NCBI GenBank assembly: GCA_963682025.1
Contig: OY821518.1
Coordinates: 128,786,543 to 128,850,542 of the forward strand
Direction of reading: 5' to 3'
DNA length: 64,000 bases
DNA from: Cordilura impudica
Lineage: Eukaryota; Arthropoda; Insecta; Diptera; Scathophagidae
This document shows, piece by piece, positions 1-9,564 of the stretch; within the stretch, counting starts at the first letter, position 1, and each line of letters begins with the position of its first letter. Made by a program: the position numbers and the translations under genes. Under the pieces are notes generated by a model that saw only the letters and a list, made by a program, of their open reading frames with translations, ran no database searches and was not told the origin of the DNA.

Positions 1-366
1 ATATTGGTTTACAAATTCCACTTTTTTGGATTTGTTTTACTTATGAGAGGTTTCCTTCTGGCAACTCGGCCGTTAAACCCGTGGTTGCTTAGATTATACG
101 CACTGCAGCCGCGTTGGAATCTCTTAAAAGTTATGTTTGGGCTTCTGCAGCAAATTTTGGAGCACTCAAATGTGGATTATAGTTCATTTCTGTCAAATCG
201 GATTTTTTTTTTTTTTTGGATTTGGCTTATTTTTAAAATTGTTAGCATTTTTCTAACTTTTTATTTTACTTAATTCTGCAGTTGACGCATGATCTGTAAT
301 CCCAGTTATTTTGCGCTCCATTTTTTCTTCACTTGATTATTTTTGTTTACTGATTCTCTCCTCCTA
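1..366. other. Unassigned sequence at window edge
   Basis: No gene recognised. The first 200 bases are less AT-rich than what follows and can be read on the plus strand with few stops, but no family motif is visible. From about 200 the sequence becomes T-rich and non-coding. It may be the end of a decayed element lying outside the window. Confidence 0.3.
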
Positions 367-1056
367 TTAAATGGTTTTTCAATAAGAGCGCTACAAAAGT
401 TTTTTTTAAATAAAACAAAAACGGTTTTGGATATCAATGAAATTCTTTATTCCTGTGAAACTACGTTCGATGCCATTATACATGGAAATCGATCTCTTTG
501 ATTTTTCGATGAAAATCCGAATCATTTTCAAGTTGTTGCTCAGCCCAATTCACGAACATACGACGCTTCTGGTGGTCAAGCGGCTTCAGTTCTTGCGTCA
601 ATTTGATCTTGTAAGGATGTAGGCCAAGATCTTTTCGCAAAATTCGCCACAACGACGTCACAGAGATGCCCAATGCTGGAGAACGACGTGTGAGAGACAC
701 ATTTGGGCTTTCTTCAAATGAAGCATCAGCAGCAGCAATATTCGCGACACTACGGGCACGGGAACATTTTGTACTGTGCCTGTGGATTCAAACTTTTCCA
801 CTAGACGCTCAATTGTTAATCTGCTAGGACGATTATGACGACCACAAATTGAACGTAGCGCTATTAACGTTGAGGCCACTGATTCCGAATTTCGGTAGTA
901 AATTTTAATTTCGACTCGTTGTTGGCTCGTATATCTTTCCGTCATGAAATGGCAAACCTTACTGAAGAGAAATGTCAAAAGAGCGGCAAGAAATATGGCG
1001 TCGTTTGCTGTCCCTGTCTTTCTACTTTTGTAGCGTCCCTGTTGAAAAACCCTTTA
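367..1056 (-). mobile_element. Internally deleted mariner-like element (690 bp)
   Basis: The ends form inverted repeats of about 28 bp: GGTTTTTCAATAAGAGCGCT at the left and the complement of AGCGTCCCTGTTGAAAAACC at the right, both continuing into ACAAAAGT. Each end is preceded by TA (365-366 and 1057-1058), the usual mariner target duplication. The interior is a minus-strand transposase whose middle is missing, so this is a non-autonomous deletion derivative. Copies of this size could still be mobilised by a related transposase; I see no intact source here. Confidence 0.75.
476..945 (-). pseudogene. Mariner-family transposase, N-terminal domain fused by deletion to the last residues
   Basis: The start is taken at the ATG at 945, giving MTERYTSQQRVEI, typical of the N-terminal helix-turn-helix (DUF4817-type) of this insect mariner family. 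The reading frame shifts near 700. It continues as SLTRRSPALGISVTSLWRIL...LGLHPYKIKLTQELKPLDHQ, the second HTH and linker, up to ...DFHRKI. Immediately afterwards it reads KEIDFHV and stops. In full-length relatives the catalytic core starts where HRKI ends, so all three catalytic aspartates are absent. About 157 codons remain against roughly 350 in the family. It cannot encode a working transposase, though the DNA-binding half could in principle be made if the frameshift were absent. Confidence 0.8.
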
Positions 1057-1281
1057 TAAAATAACAATTTCCAAATTTGACAGCACCTTTGCACCTAATT
1101 TAAGTTGAAATAATAAGGTGCTCCATTACTACTTTGAGGTTTTTTTTTTTTGTAATTCCCAGTATCCACTGCATATTTAAAAGCGGGGATTAAACATATA
1201 TGTTTATATAACAATCAAACCAATAAAAACAAAGTTTATATTAAAAATCTTTCTTTCCTTATGCATATGAGTCTTGAATCT

Positions 1282-1612
1282 CTCCGTGACTGTGCGCGAC
1301 TATGCTTGACTGTGTGTGACTATCTTAGAATTAATCTCTGGCCACAACAAGTCTATGGACAAAGTTCCAAATTGATCAGATTAGGAGAAATGATGTTTAA
1401 ATCACTCCGTGACTGTGCATGACTATGCGTGACTATGTCAAAGTTAATCTTTTTTCACGGCAAGTTTATCCACCAGATCGATCGTATAAGGGGAAATGAG
1501 CTTTAAAGCACTCCGTGACAATGCGTGACTACCCCAAAATTAATTCATAGTCACAACAAGACTATGGGCCAAGTTTGAGATCAATTGGATGAGGGGGATG
1601 GGGTTGCCCTAT
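1282..1612. repeat. Three-unit tandem repeat, period about 105-125 bp
   Basis: Units begin with CTCCGTGAC at 1282, 1405 and 1511. Each continues with a run of TGYG-GACTATG motifs, then a variant of AATTAATCT...CACAACAAG...TATGG and an A/G-rich stretch ending near TTTAAA. Units are imperfect. After the third unit a short CAGACAGACAGA run follows (1615-1627). No coding potential is visible. Confidence 0.7.
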
Positions 1613-1814
1613 GGCAGACAGACAGATTGATTTTCATCTTGCTGTTTTTTTTTATCAGTTTTTCAGCTATATCTCAATAACTATTGATGATTTGTTATTT
1701 CATTCTTCAGTAAAATTTTAGCTAAGGCAAAAAATAATTTTTATTGTTAGATTTGAAGTCATTTTTCAGACATATTGCAATTAATACTGTAATAAATATG
1801 CAAATTTTTCTTTA

Positions 1815-2058
1815 AAATTGTTTCAGTGATGCATGGTAGAGAAGAAGAAAGCATATATTTCAAAAAATCGTAACTACACTGTATTCTTAAATTTCATATA
1901 GAAAAAATCTATTCAATTATAACATAACAATTATCACAATGTTCAATAAATCGCTGATGAATGCTGAAATGCCAGAAACCGGTCCGATTAAGAATACAGT
2001 GTAGTTATGAATTTTTGAAATATATGCTTTCTTATTCTCCACCACGCATTACTGAAAT
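1815..2058. repeat. Foldback copy of the dispersed 'CTGATGA' repeat (SINE body, same family as 37.5 and 58.1 kb)
   Basis: A plus-strand copy of the repeat runs from about 1900 to 2056. It includes CACAATGTTCAATAAATCG, then CTGATGA (1954-1960), GAAAC (1975-1979) and AATACAGTGTAGTTATG. Its last 70 bp are also present in inverted orientation at 1815-1885, starting GCATGGTAGAGAAGAAG and running to ACACTGTATTCTTA. The segment can therefore fold into a hairpin with arms of about 70 bp. No tRNA-like head is present in this copy. Confidence 0.7.
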
Positions 2059-2662
2059 AATTTTTCTTAATTTATCCATATAAAGAATAGAATAAAAAAT
2101 AACTAGCAGATTCCAGCCCTCAAAATGCGAGTGCAAATTCTAGGATATTTTATTTTTTCATTAAATAAAGACCCTAAAGGTATGCTAATCAATTCGATTC
2201 ACAAATTAACACAATATAAAAACAAACTCACTTTTATTACTAACACCTCAACAAATTTAATAAACTAACTTTTCATAAGCAATATTATGATAGGTTTATT
2301 TAATTGCAAATTTTGAACTCTTTTGAAATGATGTTTTCAAAAGGCTTTACATAGCTATAGCATTTACAATAATACTTGATATACACTTAGTCTGTCTAAC
2401 AGTTTGGCAAATTTGATTGTAAACGACTTATGCTCGCTATAGTTTTGTAAACGTTGTTGCATATGAAGTCCCGTTATTTGAACGTTTTGTACACGTTGCA
2501 CACTGGGTTCAACATTGTGTTCTGTACGATTCAAGTGCTTATATTTTTCATTAAATCTTTCAACGGTGATGATGAAGATTATTATAATGAATTAAATGAT
2601 GATGGTGAATTAAATGATTTTCCAAAAAAAAGGCTTATTACCAATGAAAATTTTTTTTCATT

Positions 2663-3457
2663 ATTATACCCTATACCACTATGTGGTTTGGGTATAATGA
2701 CTTTGTGCTGCTGTTTGTAACAACAAAAAATATTTGACCTAGACCCACCTTTAATTATACCGATCGAATCAGAATCACTTTCTGAGTTGATTTAACAATG
2801 TCCGTCCGTCCGTCCGTCCGTCCGTCCGTCCGTCTGTGTGTCCATGTAAACCTTGTAATCAAACTGCAGGTCGCAAATATGAATATATTTTGATGAAATT
2901 TGGTATATAAGATTTTGTCGGCCATGGGATGAAAGCTATTGAAATTGGTGAGAATCGGTCCATATTCAGACCTAGCCCCCATACAAATGACCCCTATGAA
3001 ATCGACATAAATTGCCATAAGATCCAAATTGTCATATAGATCTTACTTAAATTGGATTTTATATGCGTTCATTACGTCCATTAATGAGTAGTCCAAAAAT
3101 GATCCCTTTGGCCCCATATAGAGCTGCTTCCCGATCTTCACTTAAATCTATTAAAAAACAATAATATTGCACTGATTCTTCTCAGATTTTGTTTAATGTA
3201 TTTTTGCAAAACACAAGAGACTTTACCAAACATGATCAGGATCGGTCCATTTTTGGACCTAGTTCCCATATAGATATAGCATCCGATATGAACTTTTTCA
3301 TATCTGCAGCCAAAAAAATTAATAAAAATCCCACTCAAATTTGGTTTTTGCTTATTTTCTATGTCCAGTTAGTTGGGCCTAAGAGATAGGGTTTCTAAAC
3401 GCATGGTATAGGGTATCGTATAGTCGGTCTAGACCGACTATAATTTTCTTACTTGTT
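2663..3457 (-). mobile_element. Family A element A1 (DINE-1/Helentron-like), full length
   Basis: Reading the minus strand, the element starts AACAAGTAAGAAAATTA, followed by a perfect palindrome (TATAGTCGGTCT and its mirror, 24 bp) and GATACCCTATACC. It ends TTATACCC...ACCACATAGTGGT...GGGTATAA, a second hairpin. It holds eight GTCC units (2800-2831). The start abuts a run of 14 T. The apparent ORFs on both strands (IFINFFGCRYEKVHIGCY and similar) recur in all copies because the DNA recurs, and they are not conserved as protein. Confidence 0.8.
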
Positions 3458-4134
3458 TTTTTTTTTTTTGAAATGGTTATTTTTTATGTGTTTATGCTTA
3501 TTCATCAACAAATAAAAAATTTTAATATTTCCTAATGTGACTATTCTGAGTTTAATTTGTGGAATTATTGAATTTGGATAAAATTTCAATTTAAAATTTA
3601 ACTAATAATAATAAATATATATTAAATATTTATTCCTTTCTTATTTTTTAATAAAAACGTATTTTTTCTAAAAGCACATTAAATATGCTCTAATCTGCAA
3701 CTTAGTTTACTAATTTATCGCTTTTCGTTCCAAAGTTACAACTAAAGTTGTTATATAACACTTTTCCCAAAATACAAAAAAGCCTAAGCCTAACAGCATA
3801 AAAAAATTTTTTTTAATTTTTTTTTCTAAATGCTGGTTTTTAATGTATTTATGAATATCCACCAATTAAAAATAACAATATTTTAAAACTACGGCTTCCG
3901 TGAATTAATCGCCACTTTGGTTACCATCGAACCCATTGTGCGTTGTTGCATGTGATGTCCCGTTATTTTCGCGTTGAAATTATTGTAAAATCCTCAGTCT
4001 TTTTCTTTTGTTTGAAAAGTGAAGTGTTTCTTAAAATAATTATATATGTATATATATATAATATGTAGGTACAGTTTGTATTAAAAAAAAGTAAATATAT
4101 TAGTATATAAATTTATATTTTTTAAATATATGAT

Positions 4135-4270
4135 ATGCCATATAAATCAAAACGAAGTTATCGTGAAGAATCTAAAGAGACTGTAGAATTGGTAGTGGAT
4201 GAACCGGCTTACACACTTTGCTGGAAAGTCACAGCAGATAAAAAGAGTGTGCACAGCAAAAACCATAAGA
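4135..4270 (+). CDS. Candidate small exon with 5' splice site (unrecognised protein)
   Basis: An ATG at 4135 opens a frame of 46 codons, beginning MPYKSKRSYREESKETVELV and continuing VDEPAYTLCWKVTADKKS, closed by TAA at 4273-4275. The composition is clearly richer and more protein-like than the surrounding 75-80% AT. The frame ends in AAGAA|GTAAGT, a consensus insect splice donor (GT at 4271). It could be a first coding exon of a host gene, or an exon captured by Helitron E1, which spans this position in the opposite direction. I recognise no family. No start-site context, promoter or acceptor exon could be identified. Confidence 0.25.
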
Positions 4271-4897
4271 AGTAAGTTATTTTATATATTTCACTTATTT
4301 ATTTCATTGACTTTAAATAAAATAAAAAATTATAAAAAAATCAATAAAATTATTTTTAAACCAGAATATTTGAAAAAGATTTATTATTTTATTGTATTTA
4401 AAAGCTTGCAAAAATATTACGATTATAAGCTTACAAAAATATTACGTTTATAAGTTTCAAAAAATATTAAGATTATAAGCTTACTGCAAGCATGATTAGA
4501 ATGCTATTTTCCTGTAAGCTTATTCCATAATTAGACTTCTAAGCTTGTTCACAAGGGTTCAGTTTTCGTTATTAAACAATTGTTAAGAAGCCTTTCACAT
4601 TAATATTCACAACAGTTTTCTAAACTTAAGGCTTATGGTAACAAGTTTGCTACAAGCTATTTTTATACTGTTTTGGTTTATTGGGCACACATAGCTTTGC
4701 ATAATTTTATGTACATATGTGTTAGTAGCAACTTTAAATGCAGTTTACTCAAAAAAAATTTTTTAATGTAAATCTGTAAATCTGGTGGATAGCTAAATAA
4801 AATACCTTTCAGATGAGGCATGTGTGGTCAAAATAGGATTTAAACTGACACAGTAACATCGGTAACAAAAAATGGCCTTGCCTATAAATATTATAGA

Positions 4898-6454
4898 TAT
4901 GTTTGATTAAATATTAAAAATATCACTCATACGTATACATCTCTTCTACTCTACTAACAAATAATCATACGCCCTGAATATGTTATATTATTGAAAAAAT
5001 TGTTTTAAAAAAAGTGGAAAATTTAAATTTTTGGATGAATGAATAATTTTTTTATATTACTCACAAGTAAACGCCACATTCTATTAAGTTAAATGGCAAC
5101 TCCGATCTCACTTTTACATAAACATTATTTTAATATTAAGTGTAGACGATTTCCCTAGCACAAAGTACGTACAAGTATACCAACTAAATACATAACAAAC
5201 TCCTTTACTTAAGTGCCCTCACTGCAGCACACACGTTCACTCACGTACATTAACAAACTTAGAATGTAGAAAATTATGGTAAAATTTTCATATCCTTTAT
5301 GCTATATATGTATATGTAAGTATATGCAGTAGCACAGACCCAACATTATGTGATAGTAAAGAAAATAAATGAAATTTTATGTATCAAATAAATATGAAAA
5401 AAGCTTTAAAAAAAAGAAAACAGCTCAACTTTTTTATGCAACTATAATGGGAAATATTGTACATGCAGGCAAAGTAAATGGCATTTGGTGGATGCAGAAA
5501 CAGGTAGCGGAGTACAGGAGTAATGTAGTCAAGCCAACAAATGGCAGAATGAAAGGAATAAAAATAAAACCATAAGAATATAAAATATGAGACCAAAAAA
5601 ATTGCTAAAATAAAAATAGGTATGCTGCGAGTAGTATACGAAATGCATGTACTTAAGTATATGCATGCATGAATTTTAGATATTTGTGGAGCAGTGGTAA
5701 ACAGCAAGCAAATGTATAAAATAAAAGGACTTTATGTATAATAGAAGCTATGGAAGGAAAGGATGCTGTAAGCAGATGAGTGCATTAAAATAGCTGTTAA
5801 TTCGGGAACTACATATATTACATATTATACATAATGAAAAAGTTGTTGAAAAAGTTTAAAAGAATCGTACGTAGCTTAATTTTAACAATCGGTTACCAAC
5901 ATTATCTGTTCAATAAATACAATTTTCTTAGAAACTAATCTCAAGTGCAGTGATGCCAACTTAAAAAAGAGTACAAAACAGTACCTCAGCAACTGCTAAA
6001 ATGTGTTGAAAGCGCTAATATTTGACATCAGTTTTTCAGTGTATATAAATAAAAATTATAAAATGAAAGAAAAAATGCTATTAGAACTGTTCGTTTCCAA
6101 ATTAAAATATATCCACTTTCTTCCTCATGTTCTGTGGAATTTTGCTGGCAAAAGTGAGTTTTGCGAGTGCAAAATATCAAATATATAATGATGCAGTTTT
6201 GTAGAGAACTGTTTAGTTAAGAGAAATGCAATATAATTTTTTTTCTAGAATTTTTTTTTTTTCAAAAATAAAGCGGCAAAGTCACCTAAACGAAACTCTG
6301 AAGTAACCGCATCACATTTTCATGCATTTCAATGGTTCGGGTAAATAGTTTCTGTTTATCATATCTATTTGATGTAAGTATATTTGGAAAATATACTATT
6401 TCGACATTAATTTTGAAAAAAAAAAAATTGGATAACGAGAATAATTTAAAAATA
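4898..6454. other. Unassigned AT-rich sequence
   Basis: No mobile element motif or gene seen in about 1.55 kb. A 68-codon frame at 5369-5575 starts MKFYVSNKYEKSFKKKK; it has some non-repetitive residues (KVNGIWWMQKQVAEYRSN) but no recognised family, and I do not call it. ATG/TATG-rich stretches occur near 5300 and 5640. Confidence 0.4.
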
Positions 6455-6732
6455 AAGTAAGAAAATTATAGTCGGTCTAGACCGAGAGAGACCCTATCTC
6501 TTAGGCCCAACTAACTGGACATAAAAAATAAGTATAAATCAAATTTGGGTGGGATTTTTATTAATTTTTTTAGCTGCAGATATGAAAAAGTTCATATCGG
6601 ATGCTATATACATATGGGGACTAGGCCCACAAAATGGACCGATCCTGAGCATGTTTGGTAAAGTCTCTTGTATTTTCCAAAAATATATACAAACAAAATT
6701 TGAGAAGAATCAGTGCAATATTTTTTTTTTTG
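6455..6732 (+). mobile_element. Family A element A2, left half (split by C1)
   Basis: It begins AAGTAAGAAAATTATAGTCGGTC and runs through the family's first 280 bp to GTGCAATATTTTTTTTTT, where family C element C1 starts. The missing right half resumes at 11284 with TTTTTGATAGATTTAAGTG, exactly the next family A sequence. A2 and A3 are therefore one interrupted copy. Confidence 0.85.
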
Positions 6733-7735
6733 TACCCTCCACTCCAGTGTGCAGAGGGTATATATAAGTTTGTCGTTCCGTTTGTAATAATTAAAAAAAA
6801 ATTTTTGGCCCCCATAAAATATATATATTTGTGATCCTTATAACAACCAGAGTTGATATAGAGATGTCCGTCTGTCCGTCTGTGGAAATCACGATGACGG
6901 CATCAATCGGGCAGCTAGGCTGCTCGTTGGCATAAAAAATGATTCACTAACATTCTGAAAAGTTTGCTGTTTAAAATCGTCCAAATCGGCTGATTAGGGC
7001 CCGAGATTTGAATGAATAACTAAAAAAAAGTCTTGAAAAAATATAATTTTCTATGTTGTTTTTGTCACGATCACGCCCTCATTAGTGCAGCTACAGTGAT
7101 CATTTTTAGTGAGAATGATTTACCAAATTCATGGGAAGATTTCTGTTTCAAAAATCATTAAAATCGGTGGAACAGGTCCAGGGAAATGTCTGGAAAATTA
7201 AAAAAAAATGAAAAATATGATGTTTCTATATTGTTCTTGTTGTTATTCTAAATGTTGTGTTGTTGTCATAGCTGGACTTGTTGTTTTTGTGGTCGTTGGT
7301 AATTATATAATAAAAACTAGCCCTTTGTACATTTTTTTATTAACTCTGGTAGAAAATTTTAAAAGTTTCCATTGTTTTGGCATCACTAAAAAAATTTGTT
7401 AGATCATTTCTGTTGTTACCACGAGTCTGCTTGCAAAATTTCAGATCAAAGGGGTTAAAATCGATCCAAAATTTTTTCGACAAGCAAAAACTACGAGTTA
7501 ATATATGTAACGGGAGTAAAAATTCACCAGCATCTAAAGCAAATAATACTAAAATACCTAGTTGTTATAAAAAAAAACAATGCAAATTTAGCAAAAAAAT
7601 TTTTGTATATTAATTTATTTAAAGAGAAAAACACAAAAATAACGTTTGATGTTGTATTTTTTGTGTGTAATATTTACATATACATACATACATACACATA
7701 TTAAATAATACAAATAATATACATATCTATACTAA

Positions 7736-9142
7736 TCTATACTAATATTATAAAGAGGTAATGTGTGTTTGTTTGTTTGTTTGTTTGTAGGAGGTAATCT
7801 CCGTAACTACCCATCTGATCTTCCTGAAATTTTCATAGAGTCTTACTGCGGATATGGGAAGTGCTATAGGCTATAATTTTTTTAATATTTTTAGTGGGCG
7901 TGGCACCTCCCACACAAAGTAAATTTTTAATATCATATACATATCTTGAGTACTATGATAGGGAGAGCTTTGCAAATTTGTGTAAGGTCACCTATTGTTA
8001 ATATTAGTAGCTACGCCGGAAAGGCGCGATCGGATAAGTGGGCGTGGCCTCCCATACAAATAATAATTCAATATTATATATCTCGAGTACTGTGATAGAG
8101 AGAGCTTTTCAAATTTGTCTTATGTCACCTATTATTAATGTGTGTTGTCGGACAAAAAATGGGCAGTATCGGACCAATTGGCGTGGCGCCTGCCATACAA
8201 ATTAAATATAAAATGCCATATATCTGGAGTACTGTAATAGTGAGAGTATTGGGACTTTGTGTGAGCTCATAGGTTTTTCATGTGATTAATTTGACAAAAA
8301 ATGAGCGTGATCGGAACAGTGGGCGTGGCACCGACCATACAAAGTAAATATGTGATATCATATGACTGGTTTACTAAAAAAGGGAAGCTTTGACACTTTG
8401 CACGACACCATCAGATCTTAGTATGAGTAGTCGGACAAAAAATTGGCGGGTTCACACTAATGGGCGTGGCAGTCCCCATGCAAAGTAACTATTTAATGTC
8501 ATATGTCTGGAGTACCGTAAAAGAGAGAACTTTGTGGCTTAGCGTCAGCCCATAGGTTCTTTGTATGATTAGTCGAACAAAAAAATGAGCGTGATCGAAG
8601 TAGTGGGCGTAGCACCGCCCCTGCAAAGTAGATATCTAATATCATATAAAAGGGAAAGACTTGATATTTTGCACAAGTCCATCAGATATTAATGTGAGTA
8701 GTCCAATAAAAACTGGGCGGGATGGGATTAGTGGGCGTGGCACCTCCTATATGAAGAATATGAAGTACTACGAAAGCGACAGTCTTTTGAGAAGTACATT
8801 AATTATCGATGTGATTTATCGTAGAAAATATATCGCCAAAATCAAAAATTCGCCAAAACCGAAAATTGCGAAAAATAAAGATCGCCCAAAAAAATCTTCA
8901 AAATCAAAAATCGCTAAAAAGAAAAATTGCCAAATGATATTCTAAGCCCAAGGCCAATAGCTAAGTGTTGCCAGATCTAATTTTGATAATCCATCTTCTT
9001 CTCATGGGCAGCTACATGTACCTTGCTCCAGGGTAGGAACGCCGAAAAATTTGATAATAGTTGTACCGAATGAAAAAACCAAAAAACATTGTACGAGTAT
9101 ATCAGCAAATATTCAAAAAAAAAAAAAAATCTATGATAATAA
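7736..9142 (+). mobile_element. Helitron D1a, non-autonomous, 3' end missing
   Basis: The 5' end is TCTATACTAATATTATAAAG at 7736, immediately preceded by a 10-bp duplicate of its own terminus (TCTATACTAA at 7726). A (TTTG)n run follows, then seven tandem units of about 141 bp. After that come short repeats of the type CGCCAAAATCAAAAAT (8822-8935) and unassigned sequence. No CTRR end is found before a second 5' end begins at 9143, so this copy is truncated or shares the 3' end of its neighbour. No Rep or helicase sequence is present. Confidence 0.75.
7890..8760 (+). repeat. Internal tandem array of Helitron D, seven units of about 141 bp
   Basis: The motif GGGCGTGGC or a close variant occurs at about 7896, 8040, 8180, 8321, 8462, 8605 and 8733 (spacing 144, 140, 141, 141, 143, 128). 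Most units also carry ATGGGCGGGAT or ATGAGCGTGAT about 25 bp earlier, a CATACAAAGTAAATAT box after it, and a TATCT-GAGTACTGTAATAG block. The GC boxes stand out in an otherwise AT-rich background. Related arrays are at 12.1-13.0, 53.8-54.7 and 58.5-59.05 kb. Confidence 0.85.
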
Positions 9143-9564
9143 TCTATACTAACATAATAAAGATGTAATATGTGTTTGTTTGTTTGTAAGACGTAATCTC
9201 CGTAACTACTCATCTGACCTTCTTGAGATTTTCAGAGGGTCTTACTGGCTGTAATTTTTTAAATATTTTTAGCGGGCGTGGCACCTCCCACACAAAGTAA
9301 ATTTTAAATATCATGTATATTAATATGATAGAGAAAGCTTTGCAAATTTGTCTCAAGTCATCTATTATTAACGTGAGTAGTCGACAAAAAAATGGGCGGG
9401 ATTGGACAAATGCGCGTGGCAGCCCTACACAAACTTAATATTAAATGTGACATATCTGAAATACTGTATTAGTGAGAGCCTTGGGACTTTTCGTGAGCCC
9501 TCAAAGCGATTCGCGGGGGTCGGGAAGGGGGAGGGTGTAGCGAAGCACACCGGGTTACATCTAG
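9143..9564 (+). mobile_element. Helitron D1b, complete 422-bp non-autonomous copy
   Basis: It begins TCTATACTAACATAATAAAG preceded by A and ends GGGTTACATCTAG followed by T. About 10 bp before the end lies a hairpin, GGTGTAGCGAAGCACACC (stem GGTGT/ACACC with a bulged inner GC pair). These are the structural hallmarks of Helitrons. It contains about two of the 141-bp units. It sits directly behind D1a in the same orientation. Confidence 0.85.

Larger units (their letters stand above)
2103..4897 (-). mobile_element. Helitron E1, non-autonomous (or two matching end fragments)
   Basis: On the minus strand the 5' end is TCTATAATATTTATAGGC at 4897, preceded by A. The 3' end is GGCTGGAATCTGCTAG at 2103, followed by T, as expected for Helitrons (A|TC...CTRR|T). 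The first about 210 bp and last about 200 bp match the complete 379-bp copy at 59353-59731. The interior is unrelated to that copy and contains family A element A1 (2663-3457), a 35-bp direct repeat (2452-2486 and 3941-3975, starting CGTTGTTGCAT) and a small exon-like ORF at 4135. A plus-strand ORF at 2454-2660 (start MLHMKSRYLNVLYTLHTG) is cut by A1 and has no recognised relative. No Rep or helicase motif is seen. If this is one element, the interior is captured filler. Confidence 0.55.

Noticed and set aside
2755..3027. ORFs ending TDGRTDGRTDG
   Set aside because: Translation of the GTCC microsatellite in family A; length differs per copy.
7890..8760. CRISPR-like regularly spaced repeats
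   Set aside because: Eukaryotic context; units are 141 bp, diverged along their whole length and bounded by Helitron ends.
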